Below, in pieces: positions 19,018-27,625 of a stretch of DNA of 59,843 nt. A model generated the notes under the pieces. That model was not told where the DNA came from, did not search any database, and saw nothing but the letters and a program-made list of their open reading frames with translations. How positions within the stretch are numbered: position 1 is the first letter of the stretch; each line of letters starts with the position of its first letter. The position numbers and the translations under genes are program-made. The stretch covers positions 1 through 59,843 of the forward strand of contig JAMWZR010000014.1 of assembly GCA_024282035.1 (NCBI GenBank), read 5' to 3'. Origin of the DNA: Nitrosomonas sp. (GTDB taxonomy: Bacteria; Pseudomonadota; Gammaproteobacteria; Burkholderiales; Nitrosomonadaceae).

Positions 19018-19998
19018 TCAGCGTATTGCACCGCGGCGGAATAATTGCCAAATGATCTTGTAACCCCCTAAAAAAGGATGCTGGCGCAATTCCGGTGTAA
19101 CTTCGATGTGAAAACCGGTGTGGCGTTCGATCTTCCAGGCTGCGTAGTCGACGCTGTTTGCAAATGTGAAGGTAGCTTTGAACAAGCGCAGTATCGATAG
19201 AATGCGACCTTGCCAGCGACGCATGCGCCATTGCCACAATGCCTGCTGCTGTACTTCCGGGTGGGTCAGGCATTGATATTTGCCATTTTCCAGTCTTTCC
19301 AGGCTACCTTGCAGCATCGGTGCGGCAACTTCAGTCAGACGGATCAGCGCATCACGGTTGACTTGGGCCAGATGGGCCGCGCGCGTTTCCCGTTCGGCAC
19401 GCAGTTCGGACGCATAGGTCAGCGTCAAGCAGCGGGTCCAGATCTCTTCCACGGTGTACACGCCGGCCTCCAGAGCCGCAGCACCTCTTTTCAGAAAAGT
19501 GACGACAGCATGACCCAGTGCAGTATGGATGCGTTCGCGGATCAGGTCGTTGCGGGCATATAAAAGTCGTGATGGCTGAGCAAAACGTGCCCAGATGTAG
19601 GAGTGAAACCAGTATTGCGCACCATTGGTAAAGTCATCGGTTGAAATGACGGCATATTTTGCCCGCAGTGTTCTGTTTTGGTGAGGTACTTCCAGATAAA
19701 ACACATTGGGGGCCAGCCATTTGTTCATAAAGGCCAGATGGCGTTGCGGATAGGCACGGAAATAATTGTCGACGATGACATACAGATCGACGATGCCTTC
19801 ATCCAGGCTGCTTGCGGAATGCAGGCAAGATCCATACAGCATGACGGCATCGAGTGATTCGCCAAAGCGCATGATCAACGCATCGACCAAGGGAACGAAG
19901 TCGGGGGATACTGGCTTGTTGCATTCCCAAGCGACTTCATTGGTCAAGCGGATCGGCAATGATTCACCGGATGTGGAAGAGATAATGGAGTCTGTCAT
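19018..19998 (-). CDS. Tam41-like nucleotidyltransferase (putative CTP:phospholipid cytidylyltransferase)
   Basis: The 326-residue protein resembles the Tam41/Mmp37 family, which in mitochondria makes CDP-diacylglycerol from phosphatidic acid and CTP. The nucleotidyltransferase signature is visible as LYGSCLHSASSLDEG (~54-68) followed by the acidic VDLYVIVDN (~70-78). Further family-like stretches are RAKYAVIS near 126 and WARFAQPSRLLYA near 150. It begins 13 bases after the lipid-kinase gene and is surely co-transcribed. In this context it may cytidylylate the phospholipid made by that kinase. The assignment is from pattern recognition; the substrate is unknown. Confidence 0.65.
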   Translation of the reverse strand: MTDSIISSTSGESLPIRLTNEVAWECNKPVSPDFVPLVDALIMRFGESLDAVMLYGSCLHSASSLDEGIVDLYVIVDNYFRAYPQRHLAFMNKWLAPNVFYLEVPHQNRTLRAKYAVISTDDFTNGAQYWFHSYIWARFAQPSRLLYARNDLIRERIHTALGHAVVTFLKRGAAALEAGVYTVEEIWTRCLTLTYASELRAERETRAAHLAQVNRDALIRLTEVAAPMLQGSLERLENGKYQCLTHPEVQQQALWQWRMRRWQGRILSILRLFKATFTFANSVDYAAWKIERHTGFHIEVTPELRQHPFLGGYKIIWQLFRRGAIR

Positions 19999-20011
19999 GA
20001 TAATTCGTGTC

Positions 20012-21016
20012 CTATAGCACTAAAAAAGTTACAAGATCAGTCGCGCTGACTTGTAAGGGAATATTCGGGCCGAGCGAACGGTATAGTTCGCCATCGACTA
20101 TGTATTCATCGTCCAGATGCAGGGTAATCGATTGGGTGTTGTGGCTGTGGTAGCCATCCTGTTCCAATAATGCCTGACCATTTCCTGTGAGCAGCGGCCA
20201 CAGTGATCGCCACAGATGCTTGGGTTGCTGATCGGCCCAGGTCACATGCAGGGGAGCCGATTCTCGTCCCCAGTAGGGGCGTATGTTCAGCAACAGACAA
20301 TCCAGTGCACTGATCAATGCAAACAGGTAAGTTCCTTGATTTATGTGACCATTGTCTTGTGTCATGGTCATGGTAACGGGCGCCCATTCATCGTGTTGAC
20401 GCCCCGTCATCATACCGCTAATCATGCCCACGAGCGATCGCAACATGATCAGAAAGGTGAAGATGCCACCGGTAATTCCCAGTTGTTTGACTGGGCTGCG
20501 GGAAAATTTTACCCCCCGCGCTACCAGACCAACGGCGAAAAACATGCCATAGAGTGTATCCATGCCCGGTTGTTCGATCCGGAGTACCGGGCGCTGTCGC
20601 AACTGCAATGCTTCAGGCTTGACCAGCATCGATCGTAACCGGCGCAGGATCTGTTCCGGCTTGCCACGCATGCCGAGATCCAGTGGCGTCATGTTGGTGG
20701 TGCCACCGGGCACGATCATCAATGCTGGCCAGTTTTCCACGGATATGGCATTGAACAGGTGGCCCAGTACGGCATGGGTGGTGCCGTCGCCGGCGATGAT
20801 GACCAGCAAATCGAGATCGGCTTGCAATAAGCGTTTCATCGCTGACTGGAATGTATTGGTATCATTGGCTTCGCAGACCAGCAAATCGGGCATGCTGGTC
20901 AGAACCTGCCGGATTGCAGTACCGCGTTTGCGGACCTGGCCGCTGTTCGGATTCAGCAGACAGCCGACCTTGGCTGATCCGGTCCGGAGGCGATCGATCC
21001 GTGTGGTTGACGTCAT
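20012..21016 (-). CDS. Diacylglycerol/ceramide-kinase-type lipid kinase
   Basis: A DAGK-catalytic-domain protein that phosphorylates a lipid hydroxyl with ATP. From the ATG at 21014-21016 it has 334 residues: GCLLNPNSGQVRKRG (18-32), the nucleotide loop IIAGDGTTHAVLGHL (73-87) and PGGTTNMT (103-110), all intact. The open frame runs 37 codons further upstream but overlaps the preceding gene. The chosen ATG lies 16 bases after that gene's stop, although no strong Shine-Dalgarno is visible. Neighbours (CDP-alcohol transferase upstream, Tam41-like downstream) suggest that it makes the phospholipid acceptor or precursor of a special membrane lipid. Diacylglycerol, ceramide or another lipid alcohol are all possible substrates. 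Confidence 0.82.
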   Translation of the reverse strand: MTSTTRIDRLRTGSAKVGCLLNPNSGQVRKRGTAIRQVLTSMPDLLVCEANDTNTFQSAMKRLLQADLDLLVIIAGDGTTHAVLGHLFNAISVENWPALMIVPGGTTNMTPLDLGMRGKPEQILRRLRSMLVKPEALQLRQRPVLRIEQPGMDTLYGMFFAVGLVARGVKFSRSPVKQLGITGGIFTFLIMLRSLVGMISGMMTGRQHDEWAPVTMTMTQDNGHINQGTYLFALISALDCLLLNIRPYWGRESAPLHVTWADQQPKHLWRSLWPLLTGNGQALLEQDGYHSHNTQSITLHLDDEYIVDGELYRSLGPNIPLQVSATDLVTFLVL

Positions 21017-21032
21017 GGGGTGCGGAAGATTG

Positions 21033-22271
21033 TCAAGAGTTATGCGAGCGATGGGAGGTGCCGAGTTGGATGGGCGCACGGGTAAAGATCCGCACCGCCA
21101 GAATGTCGCGATCGCGTGCCGGATCAATGTCCTGCAACCAGGATGTCAGCGTGCCACCGCTTTGCTTGATGCGCCAGGCCAGTAACAGTCTCCAGCAGAG
21201 AAAACCGGTGGAAAACAGATGCCACACCACCACCAGGATGAGTGCAAATGCAGGCCGATCGGTCAGCCAGCCATACGTCAGTATCAGCAAATTGGGATTG
21301 CGCCGTGCCGTGATGAGACGATTGAATGAATCCATTTTGCGCCAGATGAACAGATCGAAGGTGGCTAGCCAGTAATTGAAGGCGCCTTCGCACAGTCGAC
21401 CGCCGACGTACCCGATGAGCATCAGCGTCATCAGGAATCCCTGCGCAAAGATGGGTGTCGCCGTGCTGGACAGACCTACGCCCCAGGCAATATACCAGAG
21501 CGGGGGATGCACGATGTCCAGACCATGATCCATGACATCGCCGAAACGACTGGATGTGACCGTGACGCGAGCCAGCTTGCCATCGACGGTATCGAGGAAA
21601 GTCATGAACCAGCCCATCAGCAGACCCATGCCAAAAAAGCCATACCAGAATGCCATACCGGCCAGTACTGCAAGGACTACGCTCAGATAGGTGACGTGAT
21701 TCGGTTGCCAGCCGTAGCGCACGCACCAATGCGTGACTCGGTAAGCTGGCCAGGGCCAAACCCATTTGGTCACCAGATCGGTGACGCCCTTATAGGAGCC
21801 CGAAAATAGTTCCTGCTCCAGCGCAGTCTGGTTGGCTGCTGTGACCGGCAAGATATAGGGTGGATCTTTCTTTTTCAGGTTTTGCTGGAAATCGATATTG
21901 AGATCGGCCAGGGTAATGTGCGGGATGGTCAACAGGGCAAACTTGTAGTTCTGGTCCGGATTGTTGTTCAGGCTGCGCAGTACCTGCGTGGCCAGACTGC
22001 CATCGGTACGGATGGCGGCAGGGAAACCTTCCTGGCTATACAGTGCCACTTTTCTGTCGATACCCAGCATGGCGGTCAGTACGCGTGCATCGAACAGCAT
22101 GTTGGCATTGAGGAATAGCACCGTGGCATCGACCGGGATGCTTTCCACGTCATCAATCAGCTTGATGCTGATGTGGGCGGCCAGCATGCGCAGCAAGCGT
22201 TCGCGACCGGTCAATCCCCAGATCGTGATGGTGCTGTCACCAAAAATATGAATATAGGTAGATGTCGGCAT
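21033..22271 (-). CDS. Two-domain CDP-alcohol phosphatidyltransferase with degenerate nucleotidyltransferase domain
   Basis: A 412-residue protein numbered from the ATG at 22269-22271. A TTG two codons earlier is possible. The N-terminal ~155 residues look like a nucleotidyltransferase fold (GLTGRERLLRML, ATVLFLNANMLFDARVL) lacking the usual LAAGxGxR loop, so probably inactive. The C-terminal membrane domain carries the complete CDP-alcohol phosphotransferase signature DTVDGKLAR-x8-GDVMDHGLD, with the four metal aspartates at D227, D230, D248 and D252, and about six membrane segments. This order resembles fused cytidylyltransferase/di-myo-inositol-phosphate-phosphate synthases. The product is unknown; it should join a CDP-activated alcohol to a polar or lipid alcohol. 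Confidence 0.8.
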   Translation of the reverse strand: MPTSTYIHIFGDSTITIWGLTGRERLLRMLAAHISIKLIDDVESIPVDATVLFLNANMLFDARVLTAMLGIDRKVALYSQEGFPAAIRTDGSLATQVLRSLNNNPDQNYKFALLTIPHITLADLNIDFQQNLKKKDPPYILPVTAANQTALEQELFSGSYKGVTDLVTKWVWPWPAYRVTHWCVRYGWQPNHVTYLSVVLAVLAGMAFWYGFFGMGLLMGWFMTFLDTVDGKLARVTVTSSRFGDVMDHGLDIVHPPLWYIAWGVGLSSTATPIFAQGFLMTLMLIGYVGGRLCEGAFNYWLATFDLFIWRKMDSFNRLITARRNPNLLILTYGWLTDRPAFALILVVVWHLFSTGFLCWRLLLAWRIKQSGGTLTSWLQDIDPARDRDILAVRIFTRAPIQLGTSHRSHNS

Positions 22272-22387
22272 GTGCAAAAAATTGGGTTGTGTCAGCGTGA
22301 ATCAACTCGTGTGATCAGGATATGCACGCATTTTCGTTGCGTACTTCGCGATTGTAGTGTTTTTAGGACTCCATTGACAGATAAAGA

Positions 22388-23449
22388 CTAAAAAGTTCGG
22401 CTCAGCCACAAGTTTGCCAGTAGGATCATGGTTAAACCGGGCGCCAGGGCAACGAGTGCCGGGTTGAGGTGAAGAATCAGTCCAGCATTGGCAATGATCT
22501 GATCCAGTAAATACACCGCCATGCCGATCAATGTGGCCAGAATCAGCTTGTTGCTCAGACCGGAGCGGATCGAACCGAACACGAACGGAATGGATAGCAA
22601 CAACATGGCGATCGTCATCAGCGCACTACCCACCTTGCGCCAAAGTGCCAGAGCATAGGAATCCGCATCCTGCCCAGTGCTGCGCAGAAATTCGACATGC
22701 CGGGCCAATTCCAGTGGAGAAAGGCTTTCAGGGGGTTTGGTCAGGGTCAGGATATCTTCCGGATTCAGGAACGACTGCCATTCATACGTGTCATGACGAG
22801 ACAAGGTAATCTGGTCATTCTCGAATGTGCGGATGGTCACTTGACTGAGTCTCCAGTCATCGTCACTGATGATGTCTGCGGATTGCGCCAGAATATGCGA
22901 TTGCAGAAAACCTTGCGGATCGAGTTTCAGGATCTCGATATCGACGGCGTGCTTACTATGCGACATGCGCCCGATACGTAAAATGTTATGTTCGTTGCGT
23001 GTCCAGATTCCCAGGTTACGGCCTAGCTCCGCGCTCAGTTCCAGGGCGATGGCACGGTTGGTGATAGCCAGCTGCTGGAGTTGGGGTGCCACAAACTGCT
23101 CGAGTAGGGCGATACCCAATAACATCATGATACCGATGCTCAAAGGCGCCCAGCTGATGCGGAGGGGAGAAAGCCCGGCTACACGCATGGCGACGAGTTC
23201 CGAGTGAACGGCCAGCTTACCCAGGGCAAAAACCGTACCCAACAAGGCCACAAAAGGTGCGATCTGGATGAACCGTCGCGGCATCAGCATCGCTGTATAT
23301 AGAAAGGCATCGACAGCGCGATACGTGCCTTTGCCGACATCTTCCAGTTGATCCAGCAGATCAAAGAAGCTAAAGAGCGGCAGCAGGATGGCTGTGGAAA
23401 TCAGAAAACCGATAGTGACCTGATAGGCAAGATAACGATAAATAATCAT
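22388..23449 (-). CDS. lptG: LptG-type permease of the lipid cluster
   Basis: A YjgP/YjgQ-family protein of 353 residues with six predicted membrane segments around a periplasmic beta-jellyroll (~140-270). It starts MIIYRYLAYQVTIGF at the ATG 23447-23449, which overlaps the LptF stop as ATGA. The 26 residues upstream in the open frame lie inside lptF. The family forms, with LptF and the LptB ATPase, the inner-membrane LPS extractor. FFDLLDQLEDVG and MRVAGLSPLRI match LptG more than LptF. Because it sits inside a lipid-biosynthesis cluster, it may be a paralogue that handles another lipid. Confidence 0.8.
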   Translation of the reverse strand: MIIYRYLAYQVTIGFLISTAILLPLFSFFDLLDQLEDVGKGTYRAVDAFLYTAMLMPRRFIQIAPFVALLGTVFALGKLAVHSELVAMRVAGLSPLRISWAPLSIGIMMLLGIALLEQFVAPQLQQLAITNRAIALELSAELGRNLGIWTRNEHNILRIGRMSHSKHAVDIEILKLDPQGFLQSHILAQSADIISDDDWRLSQVTIRTFENDQITLSRHDTYEWQSFLNPEDILTLTKPPESLSPLELARHVEFLRSTGQDADSYALALWRKVGSALMTIAMLLLSIPFVFGSIRSGLSNKLILATLIGMAVYLLDQIIANAGLILHLNPALVALAPGLTMILLANLWLSRTF

Positions 23450-24525
23450 GTTGCGCGGGGCGTTCGTTTGTAGTGAGTGAGCCAGGCGTATGTTATCAAT
23501 ACCAGGATCATCAGCAGTTCCAGCCACCAGACACCAGGTATTCTGCCGATGGCACCCTGTTCGACCCAGGTTTTGGCCAGTCCGGCTAGATTATAGTAGG
23601 CGGCAAAGACCAGTGCGGCGAAGACATAGGTTCTGTCGGTTTTGTCCTGGCGTGGGGCAATACGGATGAATGTGACGGCGATCAGAGCCAGTAGAATGGT
23701 TGCCAGAGGGCGGGAAATCCGCCACTGTAGTTCCGCAATGTCGCGTGGTTGGTCGGATTCCCACAATGTTCGCGTTGCCGCAGCTTTGCGGCGGTAATTA
23801 GTCACATAATCGTTATCGATGAAATAGATCATGCTTTTGAACTGAATGATATCGTCGACATTGGCCGCGCTGGCCAATTGATACGCTATGCCATCGGAAA
23901 GCTGGATGTGAGGACGTGGTTCGGTGGTGGTCGGCTGAATCTGATGCGCTTCCTTGGCGATGACGATCTCGCTGCCATCAGGCTTTCTGATGTAATGAAA
24001 GATGTGCTGCATTTCCTTGTTCAAATCGTTTTTGCTGCGCACGTAAACGACTCTGCCGCTGCGTTCGCTGCCATAGAAGCGACCTGCCTGGAACCGATTG
24101 GTGTTCAACTCTGCTTCCGCCTGCGCATCCAGAACGTAGCTTTCTGCATAAGCCCAGGGACGGACATACGAGGACAGCATGCCACTGACGATGCCGATTG
24201 GGATCGCGATCGTCAGTACCGCAAGAACTATGCGGGTTCCACTGATGCCGAGTGAACGGATGACGTTCAGTTCCTGGTCTTTGTTGAGTCTGCCCAAACC
24301 CATGATGATGGATATGTATAGGGCGATGGGAATAAGCACTTCCAGCGCGATCAGGGTTTTCAGAAAAACCAGTTTCAGTAGCGCAGCCAAACCCAGTGTT
24401 TCGGTCACTGCGCCCGCCAGCAATCTGGCACTGACGAAACTAGCGTACAGGCCGACCAGAATCAGGATGACCACCGTGAAAGGCAGCATGATTTCGCGGG
24501 CGATATAGCGCTCTATCAGTCTCAT
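23446..24525 (-). CDS. lptF: LptF-type permease of the lipid cluster
   Basis: A YjgP/YjgQ-family protein of 359 residues: N-terminal membrane segments (~13-33 and ~50-75), the coupling region LNVIRSLGISGTRIVL near 87, a periplasmic jellyroll (~125-245) and three C-terminal membrane segments. It is coupled to the lptG-type gene by an ATGA overlap. The opening MRLIERYIAREIMLPF differs from what I recall of housekeeping betaproteobacterial LptF (MIF-R-L-RE type), which is why I suspect a specialised copy. Assignment as F rather than G rests on order and size. The ATP-binding partner LptB is not in the window. Confidence 0.75.
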   Translation of the reverse strand: MRLIERYIAREIMLPFTVVILILVGLYASFVSARLLAGAVTETLGLAALLKLVFLKTLIALEVLIPIALYISIIMGLGRLNKDQELNVIRSLGISGTRIVLAVLTIAIPIGIVSGMLSSYVRPWAYAESYVLDAQAEAELNTNRFQAGRFYGSERSGRVVYVRSKNDLNKEMQHIFHYIRKPDGSEIVIAKEAHQIQPTTTEPRPHIQLSDGIAYQLASAANVDDIIQFKSMIYFIDNDYVTNYRRKAAATRTLWESDQPRDIAELQWRISRPLATILLALIAVTFIRIAPRQDKTDRTYVFAALVFAAYYNLAGLAKTWVEQGAIGRIPGVWWLELLMILVLITYAWLTHYKRTPRAT

Positions 24526-24589
24526 GGATTTATGGACTCACCGGTATGAATATGTTCAAGAATAGCATTGATGATGAACTGCGAGGGTA

Positions 24590-25435
24590 TTACCTGGTGA
24601 AGGATGTGTCAGATTTGGCGGGATGATGTGGGTCGCCGAGAATGGATTCCGCCAGTTGCAGGTCTTCCGCTTTGTCAACATCCACCCCGGCGCGAGGGTC
24701 GTCGAGAACGACGATACGTATCAGGATTCCGGCTTTTTTTGAAACAGCATCCAGCCCTTGGTGTACTGTCAACGATCCAAACAGATACGACCACACCGTC
24801 CCGAATCCGAGCACTCGTGCGATCAGTCGCCAAGGCCGCTTGCGCAGTACTTCCGCTTGCCGCCAGAAACCGACTAAAGAGCGTCCTTGCGGTTTGAACA
24901 TGAACAAGTTGCAACCACAGAAACCGCCTTCACGCAGGCGGATGACCGTGCGTTTGGAGCCCGGAAACGCTGCAGCGATGTCCTGCTCCCTGACTGTTGC
25001 CACGACGGCATCGCCATCTTGTGCCATGGCAGCGCCTAAAAAATTGCGTACGATTTCGGGTGTCAGCAGGGCATGATCGGCTGTGGTCAACAGTACCGGA
25101 ACATCGGCGGGAATCTGCTGCAAACCGCTTTCCGCGCTGCGACTCGGCGAGTCCAGATTGGGTATCCAGGTGACCTGCTTGGCAGCGATGCGCCGTTGGA
25201 GTTCGGAGCAGTGCGTATGCAGTGATTCCGGTGGGCCGCACAAGACGATGGTGTCGATCATTTCACATGCCGCCAGTGCATCCAGAACGCGAATCACCAT
25301 CGGTGTACCCGCAACCGGCGCAAATGCTTTGCAGGCTGCACCGGTATGCAATGTGATCGGGTCTTTTCCGGTGCGATCAGCAGCCAGCACGATGGCGGCA
25401 AAACGAGGAAGAGTGGATAGCGGAGCTTGACTCAC
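24590..25435 (-). CDS. MobA-like NTP transferase (nucleotidyltransferase) of the lipid cluster
   Basis: A 281-residue GT-A-type nucleotidyltransferase. FAAIVLAADRTGKDP (12-26) is a modified form of the LAAGxGxRMG loop. It is followed by CKAFAPVAGTPMVIRVLDAL, the lysine and dimer segment typical of the MobA/IspD/sugar-NTP group, and a metal-binding TTADHALL near 117. It probably makes a nucleotide-activated small alcohol or sugar phosphate, a possible donor for the CDP-alcohol transferase downstream. The start is GTG (25433-25435), overlapping the stop of the GNAT gene as GTGA, so the two are coupled. Which nucleotide and substrate cannot be told from sequence. Confidence 0.7.
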   Translation of the reverse strand: MSQAPLSTLPRFAAIVLAADRTGKDPITLHTGAACKAFAPVAGTPMVIRVLDALAACEMIDTIVLCGPPESLHTHCSELQRRIAAKQVTWIPNLDSPSRSAESGLQQIPADVPVLLTTADHALLTPEIVRNFLGAAMAQDGDAVVATVREQDIAAAFPGSKRTVIRLREGGFCGCNLFMFKPQGRSLVGFWRQAEVLRKRPWRLIARVLGFGTVWSYLFGSLTVHQGLDAVSKKAGILIRIVVLDDPRAGVDVDKAEDLQLAESILGDPHHPAKSDTSFTR

Positions 25436-26586
25436 AGTGTTTTTCCAAAGATGCGATAGCGTTTGTACTGCTGGCAGCCGATGTTATCCAGAATGGCGCG
25501 CATGGACTTGTTGTCTTCAAGAATCCAGGACAATTCGACCTCCTTGAAGCCTTGCGCCATGCCTGCCTCACGAGGTGCATCAATGACCAGGCACGCCAGA
25601 ACCAGCCCGATAGGGCGATTATGATATTGCTTGCGAACGCCCATCAACGGGACACGACCCATGCGAATCTCGTGATTCCTGATGCTTCGAACTAGTTTGA
25701 GCCAGCCTAGTGGAAACAGGCTGCCATCCAGTTCCTTCAGTACTTCATTGAGATTGGGGAGCCCCACCATGAAAGCTGCCGGTTTGCCGTCCACTTCTGC
25801 GATCTGGATAAACTCATCGGAAACCAGCAGGCGCAAACTGCTGCCCAGTTCAGCAAATTCTTCCCGGGTGAAGGGGATGAATCCCCAGTTTTCCGACCAG
25901 GCATCGTTGAAGATATCGCGCAGGATTTCCATCTCTTCGGCGAATCGATCCCGGCGAAGGGTGCGCAGGGTGATTTGCGGAGAAAATCGCTTGATCAGCA
26001 TCTGCATGACGGGTGGAATTTCAAAATCGATTCTGACTTTGTAAGCCAGCAGATCCTTGAGTGGCAGATAGCCATGCTGTTCCAGCAGGCGACCATACCA
26101 GGGTGCTGAATGCGGCATCATGACTACCGGCGGTGTATCGAATCCTTCTACAAGAATTCCGCATTCCTGATTGATCGAAAGATTGAAGGGGCCACTGATT
26201 TTGTGGATTTGTCTGGAGCCAAGCCATGCTTCGACATGCAGCATCAAAGCCGAGAAGACGTCATCATCGTCGATACATTCCAGCAGGCCAAAATGCCCGC
26301 TGTCGGTGCCATAACGCTCCTGATGCAAGGAATCGATTTGCGCGCTGATCCGCCCCACCGGTTGTTCGTTGCGATAGGCCACCCAGGCTTGCCACTCACC
26401 ATGTTTGAAAAAAGGATTGAAACGGGAAAAATGTAAGCGTCGTTCCAGACGTAAAGGCGGTACCCACATGGGGTCATTGGCATAAATGTGCCATGGCACA
26501 TCGATGAATTTTCCCATGTCGCGGTAGGACATCACTGGACGCACGACAACGCTACCTAAGCCGACCGTATTACTTTGTGTGTTCAT
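25432..26586 (-). CDS. GNAT-fold N-acyltransferase (YghO / bacterial ceramide-synthase-like)
   Basis: A 384-residue protein with a duplicated GNAT-like architecture: an N-terminal half with YANDPMWVPPLRLER (~35-49) and PVGRISAQID, and a C-terminal half with VDGKPAAFMVGLPN and VELSWILEDNKSM. The opening 'VPWHIYANDPMWVPPL' is characteristic of the YghO-like group. My recollection is that bacterial ceramide synthase of Caulobacter belongs near this group, which would fit a sphingolipid-type pathway. That is inference, not shown here. It is the first gene of the leftward lipid cluster and is coupled by GTGA to the NTP transferase. Confidence 0.65.
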   Translation of the reverse strand: MNTQSNTVGLGSVVVRPVMSYRDMGKFIDVPWHIYANDPMWVPPLRLERRLHFSRFNPFFKHGEWQAWVAYRNEQPVGRISAQIDSLHQERYGTDSGHFGLLECIDDDDVFSALMLHVEAWLGSRQIHKISGPFNLSINQECGILVEGFDTPPVVMMPHSAPWYGRLLEQHGYLPLKDLLAYKVRIDFEIPPVMQMLIKRFSPQITLRTLRRDRFAEEMEILRDIFNDAWSENWGFIPFTREEFAELGSSLRLLVSDEFIQIAEVDGKPAAFMVGLPNLNEVLKELDGSLFPLGWLKLVRSIRNHEIRMGRVPLMGVRKQYHNRPIGLVLACLVIDAPREAGMAQGFKEVELSWILEDNKSMRAILDNIGCQQYKRYRIFGKTL

Positions 26587-26746
26587 GGCAAATGAGTGGA
26601 TGGAAGATCATATGCTGCAAGACATCGTTGCATCATGAACGGACATGTCATGATTGTTGCGATCGGAAATATGATGAATCGCTGCTGTACGAGGGCAGCC
26701 TATTTTAGTATCGGTCGACCGGACACCAGCGATTCATCAACACAGT

Positions 26747-27223
26747 TTAAATTTCGGTATGTTTCAGTAGTTTTTCAATCAAACCATGCAGTACCACTTT
26801 CGGGTCGGGTTCCTGGCTTGCTGCGTTTGCGCCATCACCCGATGCCGGTTGTTCTGCAGCGGCACATTTTTCATCGGTGATGTTGCGACAGAAATCGCAA
26901 AAATTATTCCAATCCGTGTTGTAGCTGAGCAGTCGATTCTGTGGAATGAATACGCGCAGAATTTCAAAATTTTGCTGCATTTCAGGCAGGCGTGAGCACA
27001 GATAGGAATTGATGTTTCTTGGCCAACCCTTGTGTTGTGGATACATCAGTGCCAGTTCGGTTTCGATGGTGTTGCGGAAGTCTTCGATGGCTAGGGTGCG
27101 GCGCTTGCGATTCAACAGGTCAATCGCCAAGGCCACCAATCCGAGGAATCCAAAGAAAATGAAAGGCCACAAGGGTACATTTTCGAAGTAGGCAGCTATT
27201 TGGTTAAGGTTTTCGTCGTTCAA
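26747..27223 (-). CDS. Hypothetical protein, one membrane segment
   Basis: A 158-residue protein that I do not recognise. A single membrane segment (~18-37, WPFIFFGFLGLVALAIDLL) is followed by a basic NRKRR and a cytoplasmic-looking domain with two CDFC/C residues (~110) and an Ala/Glu-rich linker before a C-terminal helix. The start is TTG (27221-27223). An in-frame TAA two codons upstream excludes any earlier start, and GGGGT lies near the ribosome-binding position. It is in the same direction as the lipid cluster but 160 bases upstream of it, so it may have its own promoter. Confidence 0.6.
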   Translation of the reverse strand: MNDENLNQIAAYFENVPLWPFIFFGFLGLVALAIDLLNRKRRTLAIEDFRNTIETELALMYPQHKGWPRNINSYLCSRLPEMQQNFEILRVFIPQNRLLSYNTDWNNFCDFCRNITDEKCAAAEQPASGDGANAASQEPDPKVVLHGLIEKLLKHTEI

Positions 27224-27625
27224 GGTTTACCCCGATCTGAAATGGATGAGAAAATGCCCAGATGTGCCGAGCAAGCTATAGAGCCGGAAATAATCCCGAC
27301 AGCAGATCATGAGTAACATGAGATTTGGTATGGATCAATACGATTTTTCGTTAACTCATTTTTCTGCGTGCTGCGTAATGTTGCCATAGGAGCAAGCGTG
27401 GATCAATATCGTCATTCCGCCCCTGTTTTAGTTGCAACGAAAATGGAGGACGAGAACATAATGTGATGTAGGTTCGATGGATGAAGGATTTTGCCATGCT
27501 TTTGGCTACAGGATTTGGAGTAATCATATTCGATTTGCCAAATTTGCATTGACCTGAGACGCCTAATTGCGCTATTTTTACCCCTTTATTAACAGATAAA
27601 CCGTAAATTTATTTTTCGGCTATTT
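27224..27625. other. 402-base intergenic region between divergent genes
   Basis: This separates the leftward hypothetical gene from the rightward xseB. The right end contains a candidate promoter (27549-27578). I see no convincing gene, RNA or repeat in the rest. A 23-codon frame at 27481 is too short and unsupported. Confidence 0.4.
27549..27578 (+). promoter_or_regulatory. Candidate sigma-70 promoter of xseB-ispA-dxs
   Basis: TTGACC at 27549-27554 and TATTTT at 27573-27578 with an 18-base spacer, about 50 bases before the xseB ATG. A reasonable but unproven match. Confidence 0.35.
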
